64,000 nt of DNA. It comes from Acipenser ruthenus (Eukaryota > Chordata > Actinopteri > Acipenseriformes > Acipenseridae). The notes beneath the pieces are model-generated. The model saw only the letters and a list, made by a program, of their open reading frames with translations. It was not told where the DNA came from and did no database searches. This document shows, in pieces, positions 55,267 to 64,000 of this stretch. The stretch spans positions 22,489,188 through 22,553,187 of the forward strand of contig NC_081198.1 of assembly GCF_902713425.1 (NCBI RefSeq), in the 5' to 3' direction. Every line of letters starts with the position of its first letter. Within the stretch, counting starts at the first letter, position 1. The position numbers and the translations under genes were made by a program.

Positions 55267-55784
55267 ACGTCGTTACGTGGCCTGCTCCGGTCTACGTCCC
55301 TCAGAGCACAATTGAAGTCACCTGACACGATGATGGGTACGTTCCCCAGCAGGAGTGGACGCAGCTGTGGAAAAAATTGAACTCTTTCGTTTTGGTTAGT
55401 GGGTGCGTAGACATTGACCAGTCTGAGGGGAGTGTTGTTGTATGTCACATCCACGCTCAGAATTCTACCAGGTTCTACCTCCCTGCTGCTGCGGGAGGTA
55501 ATAAATGGGTTTTTAAACAGGATACCTACTCCGTCGGCTCTGGCTATGTTGGAGCCCGACCAGAAGGAGTCCCCCAGGGTCCAACTCTCCTTCAGGTCCC
55601 TATAATCAGGGCTCGACGAAATACCACACTCCTGCAGAAAGATGAGATCTGCTTTCAAGTTAGCTAGATAGTTTAGTACATCAAATCTTTTTTGTGTCTC
55701 CCTGATGCTCCTGACATTAACAGACACACATATCAGGGCCATCAGGGTAGCTAACAAGAAAAGGAGTCGCTGCGTCCACCCCAT
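55267..55784 (-). pseudogene. K8 ORF2, N-terminal remnant
   Basis: MGWTQR to about residue 172, just past the endonuclease GDFN motif; SDH, the RT and the finger are missing. The frame continues by chance into U2 3' flank and microsatellite DNA to 55023. Confidence 0.93.
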
Positions 55785-55789
55785 AGCGA

Positions 55790-57735
55790 CTATGATTGGG
55801 AGGTCGGGACACTCTTCCTACTCTTAGCTCTACGCTTGCTTCGAGGGGGCTTGGGCTTATTTGCAACTCCCATCACCCCTGAGAAGGTACTCACTGCTGC
55901 CTCGTCCAAGAAGGCACCGTCTTTATATGCACAGTACGTGGAGTTGTTGGGGCTATTCAACTCCCCACAAGGTAAGTCTGGTGGAACTTGCTCAGGGCCC
56001 CTCGGAACGTGTGGGTCAGCTTTGTCCTGGGGGGGGTTATGACAGACAGCATTCTTTGGCTGTTACCGTCTGTTGAATTGGAGCTGTTAGCAGACTTCTG
56101 GCTTACCGCGTCCAGGGGTATTCCCATGTCCTCCAGTGCTGTATCTAGGAGGACCTCTAGGGGGCCCCTGGTTTTGCCCATACAAGGGAGGGGGTCAAGG
56201 ATGCTTTGAAGGGAGGCCCTTCGCTTGAAGAGGGTCATTGCTACAGAGGTACTGCTGGTCAGGGAAGGTGTTGACCCCGACCTCTCCCTCGGTGCATTAG
56301 TGAACACCTCTTCTGCGAGGTGTGCTAGGGTTTGTGCCAACGACTGGGAAGGCTGGCTGGGGATGCCCTGGCTGGCTGCTACCTGCCCACTAGGCGGCAG
56401 TGTAGCCGTCCCACTCGCCTCCGTCTCTGCCTGCGAGGGCAAGACTGGGGACTTTGTGTGGACATTAGCTGGTTTTGGATCTATGGGGGCCACCTGCAAC
56501 TTGCTGTCTTTGATCCTGATCTTCTTTCTTTTCCCCCCCTCGTCTCTACCCTTTCTTTTCCCCACCCTCTGCTGGTTCTTCACTCCCTTCCCCTCCTTCT
56601 CACTCTCACTTTCACTGTCGCTTTCGCTTTCCTCCCCCACGGACTCAATCCTTATGGCGTCATAACGAGAGCCGAGGGGGAGTGCTGGCGCTGAGAGGGC
56701 CCTACTCAGGGGGGGGCCGCTGCTGGGTCCGGGCTCCCTCCCTGCCTCGTGTTCTGCATCAGAGGAGCTACTGGAGGAGCTAGTGGAGTGGCTGTTGTAC
56801 TCTCTCTCTGGGCTGGGGGAAGGGGTCCTCGTAAAACGGGACATGTCTCGGGGGCGGGGGGGTGAGGGGGGTGCTGGTGATGATGGTGGTGCTGGAGTCT
56901 GGGTCTTGGATACTGTTGGTGGTGATGTGGACTGATCTTTGTTACTTGCTCCCTCTTCCTGCTCAGGCCTAGGCTTGTTCATGTTTGCCTTGCTGGCTCT
57001 GGCCATGTTGGCATAGGAAGAGGGGCAGTCCTTAAACAGGTGCCCCTTCTTTCCACACAAATTGCACTGCCTCTCTTCTCTGCAGTGGCTGGTCTCGTGG
57101 GGGGCGCCGCAATTCCTGCACTTGACTACAGTACACGCGGCCGCCAGGTGTCCTAATTCCCCACATTTCCTGCAGAGTTTTGGCATCCCATTATAGAATA
57201 CCAGCCCTCTGTTGGGCCCTAACACTATGGAGTTTGGAATGTGGCGGACGCCTCCAATGCCCGATGGATCAACATTAAGGCGTACCAGCCACTTTCTGGC
57301 TCCTGTCCAAACCCCATCTTCGTCTGTAATTTTCCTCCCTTCTGATGACACCCTCCCATAGCGGTTAAGCCATGTTGTAATATCATAGTCGCTAACAGCC
57401 TCATTGAAAAATTGGACAGTAACAACTTTCATTTCTCTGTCTGTCAGTGCATCCACACAAAATTCTTTGTATGGAGCAAGATATTTATTCTCCCCCCAAA
57501 AGGACCACATTTCTTGTAACTTTTGGGGGTTCCTAAAACTGACCTCAAACACTTCCTTAAGCCCTGGCAATTTCACCAAACAATTCAAGTCAGAAGGGGA
57601 AAAACCCATACCCCTCTGAAGAATGGTCCGGCTGAACTCCAGTCTCGTCAGTCCTGGTTCCGTTTCATCTTGCTTGTTTCTTGTGAAGCGCACCGCATTG
57701 TGCCTCCTGGTTTCCTGGGTTGGCCGGAACGCCAT
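55790..57735 (-). pseudogene. K8 ORF1, open for 592 aa, then shifted
   Basis: C runs (i) and (ii) are six and eight bases, so the full knuckle, Pro/Ser and acidic/basic regions are read in one frame, the longest correct ORF1 reading in the window. C run (iii) has eight bases instead of nine, and the frame ends at 55957 about 70 residues early. Confidence 0.88.
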
Positions 57736-58790
57736 CCTTCAGCTGGCTCCTCCGATTGGGGTGGGAGAAGCCTCTGGACGTCCGGGTTGTCTCTCTCTAC
57801 GGAAAAGAGACAACGTAAGCAGCAAATCTGGGCAGTTGAAGGAACTATTACTTTAGTCCCTGAGGAGATGGTCGCCTCGCAAGAGGGACCCCCTCCCCAG
57901 GTGAACGGTGTCCTTCCCTGGCGGAGTAGGGGGCGCTGCTTGGCACCGAGACCACGTAGGAAGAATCGTGGCTGTGACGCCTCCTCGGGGTCCGGGGCCG
58001 CCCTCTGCTCCTCCCAGATGGCGCCCTCTGCTGGGCGCCTGCTGCTCTCTCGGTCTGGATCTCGATTACAATCAAGGGCTGGGGATGAGGTCGTCTAGGT
58101 CATCAAAGGGTCCTCAAAGGTCGTCTGGATGGTAGGTCCTCCTTCTCTCTAACTCCAGGAACGTCTGGAAAAGCCGGAACCGCCTGAAAAAGAAAAAAAC
58201 GGGAACCGCCTGAAAAAGAAAAAACTGCTCTCAACAGTCAACAAAATCTTGAAAGACCCTCGGCCTGGATTGGGCAAGCCAAAACCAGACTGAGCATTAG
58301 TCTTCCAAAAAGTTGCCGAGCTGAAGAAAGCCAGTCAAAAATAAAAAAAATTCTGTTCCTCCTCACCCGAACAAACCTCTCACAGACCCTCGGAGGGAGC
58401 GGGCAATGCCACTACCCTCTAAGCCTTAGTCTTAGAAAGATTTATTCGAACTGTAGAGAAGCCAGAGTATATGGCTGGCTAAGAAGGACCTGGCATAGGG
58501 ACATGTTCCACCACACTTGTCTGGTTAGCTGCATGCTCCCAGGAAACAAACTGCTGCTGTCTACATCATCACCACATGTGAATAAAAGAAAGAAAGACAG
58601 CAAGAAAGAAAGAGAGAAAGAAAGAGAGAAAGAGAGAAAGAAAGAGAGAAAGAAAGAAAGAGAGAAAGAAAAAAAAAGAAGTAAAACGGCGGGAAAACTT
58701 GCATGAACACTGGCACTCTCCCTCCAGCAGGGGTAGACAAAATGCTCACAGGAGAGATCCAGATCTGACTTTGACCAACGTTAGAGAAAG

Positions 58791-58929
58791 GTGTGCACCG
58801 TTCCCGGAGGTACTGCAATACCGGGCCGATGCGTGGAGTGGACGGAGCAAGCCCCTGTTCCATCTCCCGATTCCAAAAATCAATTTAATATATGGTCCCC
58901 TGATAGGGGACGTATCAGATATTAATACT
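58791..58929 (-). pseudogene. U2 remnant at the K9 3' junction, 15-bp deletion
   Basis: Same structure as the remnant at K5: U2 from nt 35 with a 15-bp internal loss, no promoter. It is the only U2 sequence in the K8-K9 gap, so that gap has no intact U2 gene. Confidence 0.93.
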
Positions 58930-59572
58930 CTTTTATTGAGATTTTACATTTTTTACATTTACACCCATTCGTTTTTTTCATTCATTTTACATTTCTTTTA
59001 AAGATGACATTCATGCATACAGACATACATTTTGTTTTAAAAGCATTTAAAATACATTTAAAAACACCAAGACAATTGTGCTTTGTACATGGTTAAAACA
59101 GACACAGATTAAAATCAACATGAAAAAAACCTGTGCTGTTTTAAAAGTGACTGGAAAAAAAGAACCATCTATAAAAAAACAGTGCTTGTGAGGGCCGGGG
59201 AGTGCTCTCTAAAAGGTTCAAAAGTGAACATAAAACTAGATCTAAAACAGGGACAGGGGAAAAGGGACAGTGTATAAAACAGTGAGTTAAAATTCTAAAA
59301 TTTTAAAACACTTAAAATGTAACTTTTAATAGTTTACATTAAAAATCTTAAAGATACATAAAACAAAACAAAACAAAATCAAATAAAACATTCAACGTAA
59401 ATCAAATAAAAGTCCATAAAACTGAAACAAAAGACTACATAAAACCAGGGCACCGTTGAAAAACGGTCATGCCAGCTAAAAAGGGCGGAATGCTGGCATG
59501 ACAAAATAAATAAAAGGCTTAGCGGTGCCCCGTAGTCCCGCTCCTAGGAGCTAGCGGTTCCAGTTTTTTCCT

Positions 59573-62500
59573 TTATTCCATCTTCACGTCCTGAAGTCCG
59601 GCGATCCTCCACTCCGCGCAGGCCTTGTCCTTCCCGAGGGTCCGGATGTCCAGAATTACAAAGTCCTTGATAAGAGTTTGTGCCCTTCTGGTCGTGGTGA
59701 TAGTGTCTAGCTCCTGCTTGTGATAGACACAGACGTTACGGCCTTCCCACAGGATCTGCTTGACAACATTGATGACACGCCAAACGCACTTAGCTGTGCT
59801 GGTAGTGATTCCTCCCGCAGGCCCATAGAGCACAGTCTCAGCGGTCATCTTGGCCGTGTCAGCAAACCTGTTTAGGAAGACAGAGACAGAGAGCCAGACA
59901 CTGCCAGCCACATCACACTCCCAGAAGATATGGGCTGGTGTTTCTCTCTTGCGGCACTTTGCATAGGGGCATGTTTCTACTTGGGCTAGTCCCCTCCTGA
60001 ACATGAACGCTCGAGTGGGGAGTGCACTGTGGACGGTGTTCCATGCTATATCCTTCTGGACATTACTGAGGCAGCTGTGAGACACATTCTCCCAGATTTT
60101 TTGGCTTTGGGTGAGGGAGAAAGTAGCTACTTTTTCAATTTCCTGGGAACCGGCAAGATATTTAGTTACAGCCTTGTATTCCCAGGAGGCCAATTTTGCT
60201 TTATCTAAGCCAAATTTATATATAGTGTCCCTTAAGGTTCTATAATACAATGGGGGGTCCCAGGAGTACGGCACGGTGTTATCAATAGTGCAGAGGCCCA
60301 AGGCCCTGAGACAGGTGGCAAAATAGAAACTATTCATGTAACATACCTTCCTGTCCAGGGCCTGGATGTTCTTGATAGTTTGCGTGAGCCCCTGCACTCG
60401 GGTGAGCTGCACAACGTCCGGGACCCCCTTACCTCCCTTCTTGTCGGCTTTACTCAGGGTGGCTCGTTTTACCCTCTCCATCTTGCTGCCCCAGATAAAG
60501 CGGTGGATAATGCGGTCCACCACTTTTTTGGTGGTCCTGTCTGGGGGAAAGATTTTTCCTACATAAGAGAGGATGGGGAACAGTATAGACTTGGTTATTA
60601 ATACTCTACCCGTCATTGTTAAGGATCTTGTGCTCCATCCGCCAATCTTTTTACGGACCTGGTTAATGGCCGCCGTCCAGCTCTGGGCCCCCGAGCTATT
60701 GTTCTCGAAAATGAGGCCCAGAATCTTGATTTTGTCCTTTTTGACAGGGTACATGTCCGACAGTTCCCTATCTACCTGCCAATTTTTAGACACGTAGACT
60801 TCGCTCTTGGACTTATTAATCACTGCCCCGGTCGCCGTGCAGTACTTCCCAAGGATATTACTAATCCGAGGTACCGACGATGTGTTGGTGCAAATGAGTG
60901 ACACATTGTCCATATATGCTGTTGTTTTGACCTGGACCCCGTTGGATCCAGGCAGCTGGAAACCAGTTATATTGGTATCCCTACGAATTGCCTGCAGGAG
61001 GGGTTCAATGCACACGACATATAGCAGTGGGGATAGTGGGCAACCCTGTCTGACCCCTGACTGGATAGATATTTTACCAGTCAGGTGCCTGTTCACCAAG
61101 ACTCGGGTACTAATGTTTGTATAGATGGTTTTAACCCACCCCCTAAGTCCAGGAGCGAATTTCATCTGGTCCATCACTTTGTACATATATTCATGGCTTA
61201 CCCTATCGAACGCCTTCTCCTGGTCAAGGTTGAACAGGCAGAGGGGATGGTTCCGTTCTCTAGAATAAGCCAGAATGTCCCTTGTTAACATTAAAATATC
61301 CGTGATGGACCTCCCTGGGACGCCACAAGCCTGGTCGGGGCCAATGACCAAAGGGAGGTGTACTTGTAGCCGGAGCATCAGAGCTTTGGCTAGTATCTTG
61401 TAATCCACGCAAAGGAGGCTGATTGGGCGCCAATTCCGTAGATCTTTAACTTCCCCTTTCTTATGAAGGAGAGTAATTACACTCTCCCGCATAGAAGGGC
61501 CCAACCGCTTCTCCCTGTAGACCGCTCTGTAGACCTCCGCTAAATGGACTTTTAGCGTGTCCCAAAAAAGATGGTAATACTCACCCGGGATGCCATCTGG
61601 ACCTGGCGTCTTACCGGTGTTCATGGTCTTAACCGCCTGGGTGAGCTCCTCCAGCGTGAGTTCTGGGTCCTTCTCCTCCTCCTCGTCGTCCCGCACTGAG
61701 TCAGGCTCCAACTGGCTCAGGAACCACTCTATCAGGGTGTCATCTGTAGCTTTGATGTTATACAGGTCCCTATAGAAGTTCTCTACCACTTTTTTCACTC
61801 CCTCACTATCCTCTACTATCCTCCCCCTGCTGTCGAGCATGGAGGACATCAAGTGCCGCTTCTCCCTCGTTTTCTGGAAGAAGAAGCGAGTACACTTTTC
61901 GTCTTCCTCCATTTTTTGCACTTTTGCATTGTGCATGACCTTTCGTTGTTCCTCCCTACAAAGCACTGAAAGATCTAGCTTGGTCTGGGCTATCTCGTCG
62001 CTTACAGGGAACCCCCGAAGCTGAAGCAGGCTCAGACGCTGGAGGGCAGCATTCAGGTATTTATATTTGGCTCTCCTTTCTTTTGCTTTCCTCTTGCCTG
62101 CTGCTATGAAATAACCCTTAGTTCTCATTTTGACCATCTCCCACCACTCTATAGGGGAGTTGAATAGGTCACGCAAAGTGGTCCACTCAACAAGCCTGCT
62201 CTTATAGGCTGCAGCTATGGAGGGGTCATCGAGTAAGGAGGTGTTTAATTTCCAGACCCCTGACCCCATCTGGGAGGTCTGAGGGACCTGCAATGTTACC
62301 TGCAGGAGCCTATGGTCAGAGAAGAAGACGGCCTGGGTGTCTACTGCCGTCATCGTAAGGGAGCTGGTATGCAGGACGCGATCTATATGGGAGAAGGAGG
62401 TCCCAGATGAGCTCACCCAGGTAAAGGGAGGCACCAGGTCCTTACCTGCATCACACAGGGAGAAATCAGATATTATGGAGGACAAAACTCTACTAGAGCG

Positions 62501-63016
62501 GTCGTTGCGTGGCCTGCTCCGGTCTACGTCCCTCAGAGCACAATTGAAGTCACCTGACACGATGACGGGTACGTTCCCCAGCAGGAGTGGACGCAGCTGT
62601 GGAAAAAATTGAACTCTTTCGTTTTGGTTAGTGGGTGCGTAGACATTGACCAGTCTGAGGGGAGTGTTGTTGTATGTCACATCCACGCTCAGAATTCTAC
62701 CAGGTTCTACCTCCCTGCTGCTGCGGGAGGTAATAAATGGGTTTTTAAACAGGATACCTACTCCGTCGGCTCTGGCTATGTTGGAGCCCGACCAGAAGGA
62801 GTCCCCCAGGGTCCAACTCTCCTTCAGGTCCCTATAATCAGGGCTCGACGAAATACCACACTCCTGCAGAAAGATGAGATCTGCTTTCAAGTTAGCTAGA
62901 TAGTTTAGTACATCAAATCTTTTTTGTGTCTCCCTGATGCTCCTGACATTAACAGACACACATATCAGGGCCATCAGGGTAGCTAACAAGAAAAGGAGTC
63001 GCTGCGTCCACCCCAT
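59573..63016 (-). CDS. K9 ORF2: open 1147 aa but RT active site altered (YMDN)
   Basis: Frame and length are normal. The RT catalytic box at 701-704 reads YMDN instead of YMDD (GAC-GAT to GAC-AAT, a CpG to TpG change at about 60907), which removes a metal-binding Asp and should inactivate polymerisation. Other changes: RIDL to HIDR in the endonuclease, MNSF for MNRF, LGKY for LEKY, LRGW for LREW. So this is an open but probably dead ORF. Confidence 0.93.
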   Translation of the reverse strand: MGWTQRLLFLLATLMALICVSVNVRSIRETQKRFDVLNYLANLKADLIFLQECGISSSPDYRDLKESWTLGDSFWSGSNIARADGVGILFKNPFITSRSSREVEPGRILSVDVTYNNTPLRLVNVYAPTNQNERVQFFPQLRPLLLGNVPVIVSGDFNCALRDVDRSRPRNDRSSRVLSSIISDFSLCDAGKDLVPPFTWVSSSGTSFSHIDRVLHTSSLTMTAVDTQAVFFSDHRLLQVTLQVPQTSQMGSGVWKLNTSLLDDPSIAAAYKSRLVEWTTLRDLFNSPIEWWEMVKMRTKGYFIAAGKRKAKERRAKYKYLNAALQRLSLLQLRGFPVSDEIAQTKLDLSVLCREEQRKVMHNAKVQKMEEDEKCTRFFFQKTREKRHLMSSMLDSRGRIVEDSEGVKKVVENFYRDLYNIKATDDTLIEWFLSQLEPDSVRDDEEEEKDPELTLEELTQAVKTMNTGKTPGPDGIPGEYYHLFWDTLKVHLAEVYRAVYREKRLGPSMRESVITLLHKKGEVKDLRNWRPISLLCVDYKILAKALMLRLQVHLPLVIGPDQACGVPGRSITDILMLTRDILAYSRERNHPLCLFNLDQEKAFDRVSHEYMYKVMDQMKFAPGLRGWVKTIYTNISTRVLVNRHLTGKISIQSGVRQGCPLSPLLYVVCIEPLLQAIRRDTNITGFQLPGSNGVQVKTTAYMDNVSLICTNTSSVPRISNILGKYCTATGAVINKSKSEVYVSKNWQVDRELSDMYPVKKDKIKILGLIFENNSSGAQSWTAAINQVRKKIGGWSTRSLTMTGRVLITKSILFPILSYVGKIFPPDRTTKKVVDRIIHRFIWGSKMERVKRATLSKADKKGGKGVPDVVQLTRVQGLTQTIKNIQALDRKVCYMNSFYFATCLRALGLCTIDNTVPYSWDPPLYYRTLRDTIYKFGLDKAKLASWEYKAVTKYLAGSQEIEKVATFSLTQSQKIWENVSHSCLSNVQKDIAWNTVHSALPTRAFMFRRGLAQVETCPYAKCRKRETPAHIFWECDVAGSVWLSVSVFLNRFADTAKMTAETVLYGPAGGITTSTAKCVWRVINVVKQILWEGRNVCVYHKQELDTITTTRRAQTLIKDFVILDIRTLGKDKACAEWRIAGLQDVKME

Positions 63017-63021
63017 AGCGA

Positions 63022-64000
63022 CTATGATTGGGAGGTCGGGACACTCTTCCTACTCTTAGCTCTACGCTTGCTTCGAGGGGGCTTGGGCTTATTTGCAACT
63101 CCCATCACCCCTGAGAAGGTACTCACTGCTGCCTCGTCCAAGAAGGCACCGTCTTTATATGCACAGTACGTGGAGTTGTTGGGGCTATTCAACTCCCCAC
63201 AAGGTAAGTCTGGTGGAACTTGCTCAGGGCCCCTCGGAACGTGTGGGTCAGCTTTGTCCTGGGGGGGGGGTTATGACAGACAGCATTCTTTGGCTGTTAC
63301 CGTCTGTTGAGTTGGAGCTGTTAGCAGACTTCTGGCTTACCGCGTCCAGGGGTATTCCCATGTCCTCCAGTGCTGTATCTAGGAGGACCTCTAGGGGGCC
63401 CCTGGTTTTGCCCATACAAGGGAGGGGGTCAAGGATGCTTTGAAGGGAGGCCCTTCGCTTGAAGAGGGTCATTGCTACCGAGGTACTGCTGGTCAGGGAA
63501 GGTGTTGACCCCGACCTCTCCCTCGGTGCATTAGTGAACACCTCTTCTGCGAGGTGTGCTAGGGTTTGTGCCAACGACTGGGAAGGCTGGCTGGGGATGC
63601 CCTGGCTGGCTGCTACCTGCCCACTAGGCGGCAGTGTAGCCGTCCCACTCGCCTCCGTCTCTGCCTGCGAGGGCAAGACTGGGGACTTTGTGTGGACATT
63701 AGCTGGTTTTGGATTTATGGGGGCCACCTGCAACTTGCTGTCTTTGATCCTGATCTTCTTTCTTTTCCCCCCCTCATCTCTACCCTTTCTTTTCCCCACC
63801 CTCTGCTGGTTCTTCACTCCCTTCCCCTCCTTCTCACTCTCACTTTCACTGTCGCTTTCGCTTTCCTCCCCCACGGACTCAATCCTTATGGCGTCATAAC
63901 GAGAGCCGAGGGGGAGTGCTGGCGCTGAGAGGGCCCTACTCAGGGGGGGGCCGCTGCTGGGTCCGGGCTCCCTCCCTGCCTCGTGTTCTGCATCAGAGGA
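63022..64000 (-). pseudogene. K9 ORF1, C-terminal part, frame-shifted, cut by the window edge
   Basis: The acidic Ser/Glu tract, basic cluster and low-complexity C-terminus are visible. C run (iii) has ten bases, so the frame from 63874 ends at 63248 rather than reaching the normal end near 63022. The knuckles lie outside the window. Confidence 0.85.

Larger units (their letters stand above)
55267..58472 (-). mobile_element. K8: Keno-like LINE lacking its 3' part
   Basis: It keeps the 5' UTR, ORF1 and the first 170 or so codons of ORF2, then stops abruptly in a U2 3'-end stub. Losing the 3' rather than the 5' part is the reverse of normal LINE truncation, so this is a later deletion or recombination product. 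Confidence 0.92.
58930..64000 (-). mobile_element. K9: Keno-like LINE, 5' part beyond the window
   Basis: 3' UTR, complete ORF2 and about half of ORF1 are in view. The 3' UTR has several small losses, for example in the A run of the small hairpin. Closest to K5. Confidence 0.93.

Noticed and set aside
1-64000. CRISPR array, prophage or bacterial operon as an explanation for the regular repeats
   Set aside because: The repeat units are U2 snRNA genes and LINE copies with vertebrate-type promoters and 3' boxes; there are no short direct repeats with unique spacers and no cas genes.

Overview
The window is a stretch of a vertebrate U2 spliceosomal snRNA gene array (RNU2-type) that has been heavily colonised by a site-specific non-LTR retrotransposon (LINE). 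All U2 genes and all element copies point the same way, on the minus strand. The U2 sequence, the Pol II snRNA promoter and 3' box, and the element type (Tx1 group of the L1 superfamily; the Keno family of that group is known to target U2 genes) suggest a fish or an amphibian. The species cannot be fixed from the sequence alone.

Layout. Positions 1-2667 hold three intact U2 units with a 789-bp period and the start of a fourth, broken one. From 2805 to the right edge there are nine element copies, called K1 to K9 here: K1 2805-8475, K2 9741-16509, K3 17804-20886, K4 22622-29393, K5 30616-37378, K6 38598-45374, K7 46605-53380, K8 55267-58472, K9 58930 to past 64000. They fill about four fifths of the window. 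Gaps between copies are about 0.3 to 1.9 kb of U2 DNA. A typical gap holds one intact U2 gene and one promoterless U2 remnant that directly adjoins the 3' end of the next element. The composite (element plus U2 pair) repeats with a period of about 8.0 kb.

Element. A full copy is about 6.77 kb: a 5' UTR of about 740 bp with internal repeats, ORF1 (about 648 codons when all frames agree; three CCHC zinc knuckles), a 5-nt gap, ORF2 (1147 aa; APE-type endonuclease, reverse transcriptase, C-terminal CCHC-like finger) and a 3' UTR of about 640 bp with two hairpins and no poly(A) tail. ORF2 is open in K2, K4, K5, K6 and K9, but K9 has YMDN in place of YMDD. K1, K3, K7 and K8 are broken. ORF1 is not open end to end in any copy, mostly because of length changes in three C runs.

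How it fits together. The 3' junction in the best preserved copies lies between U2 nt 34 and 35, inside the GUAGUA branch-point recognition sequence, as expected of target-primed reverse transcription into a U2 gene. Every visible 5' junction sits at the same odd place in the U2 spacer. I infer one founding insertion that deleted about 320 bp (the U2 promoter and first 34 nt), followed by amplification of the composite unit by unequal exchange or conversion. The 11 U2 genes that are intact over the RNA region could still supply the snRNA.
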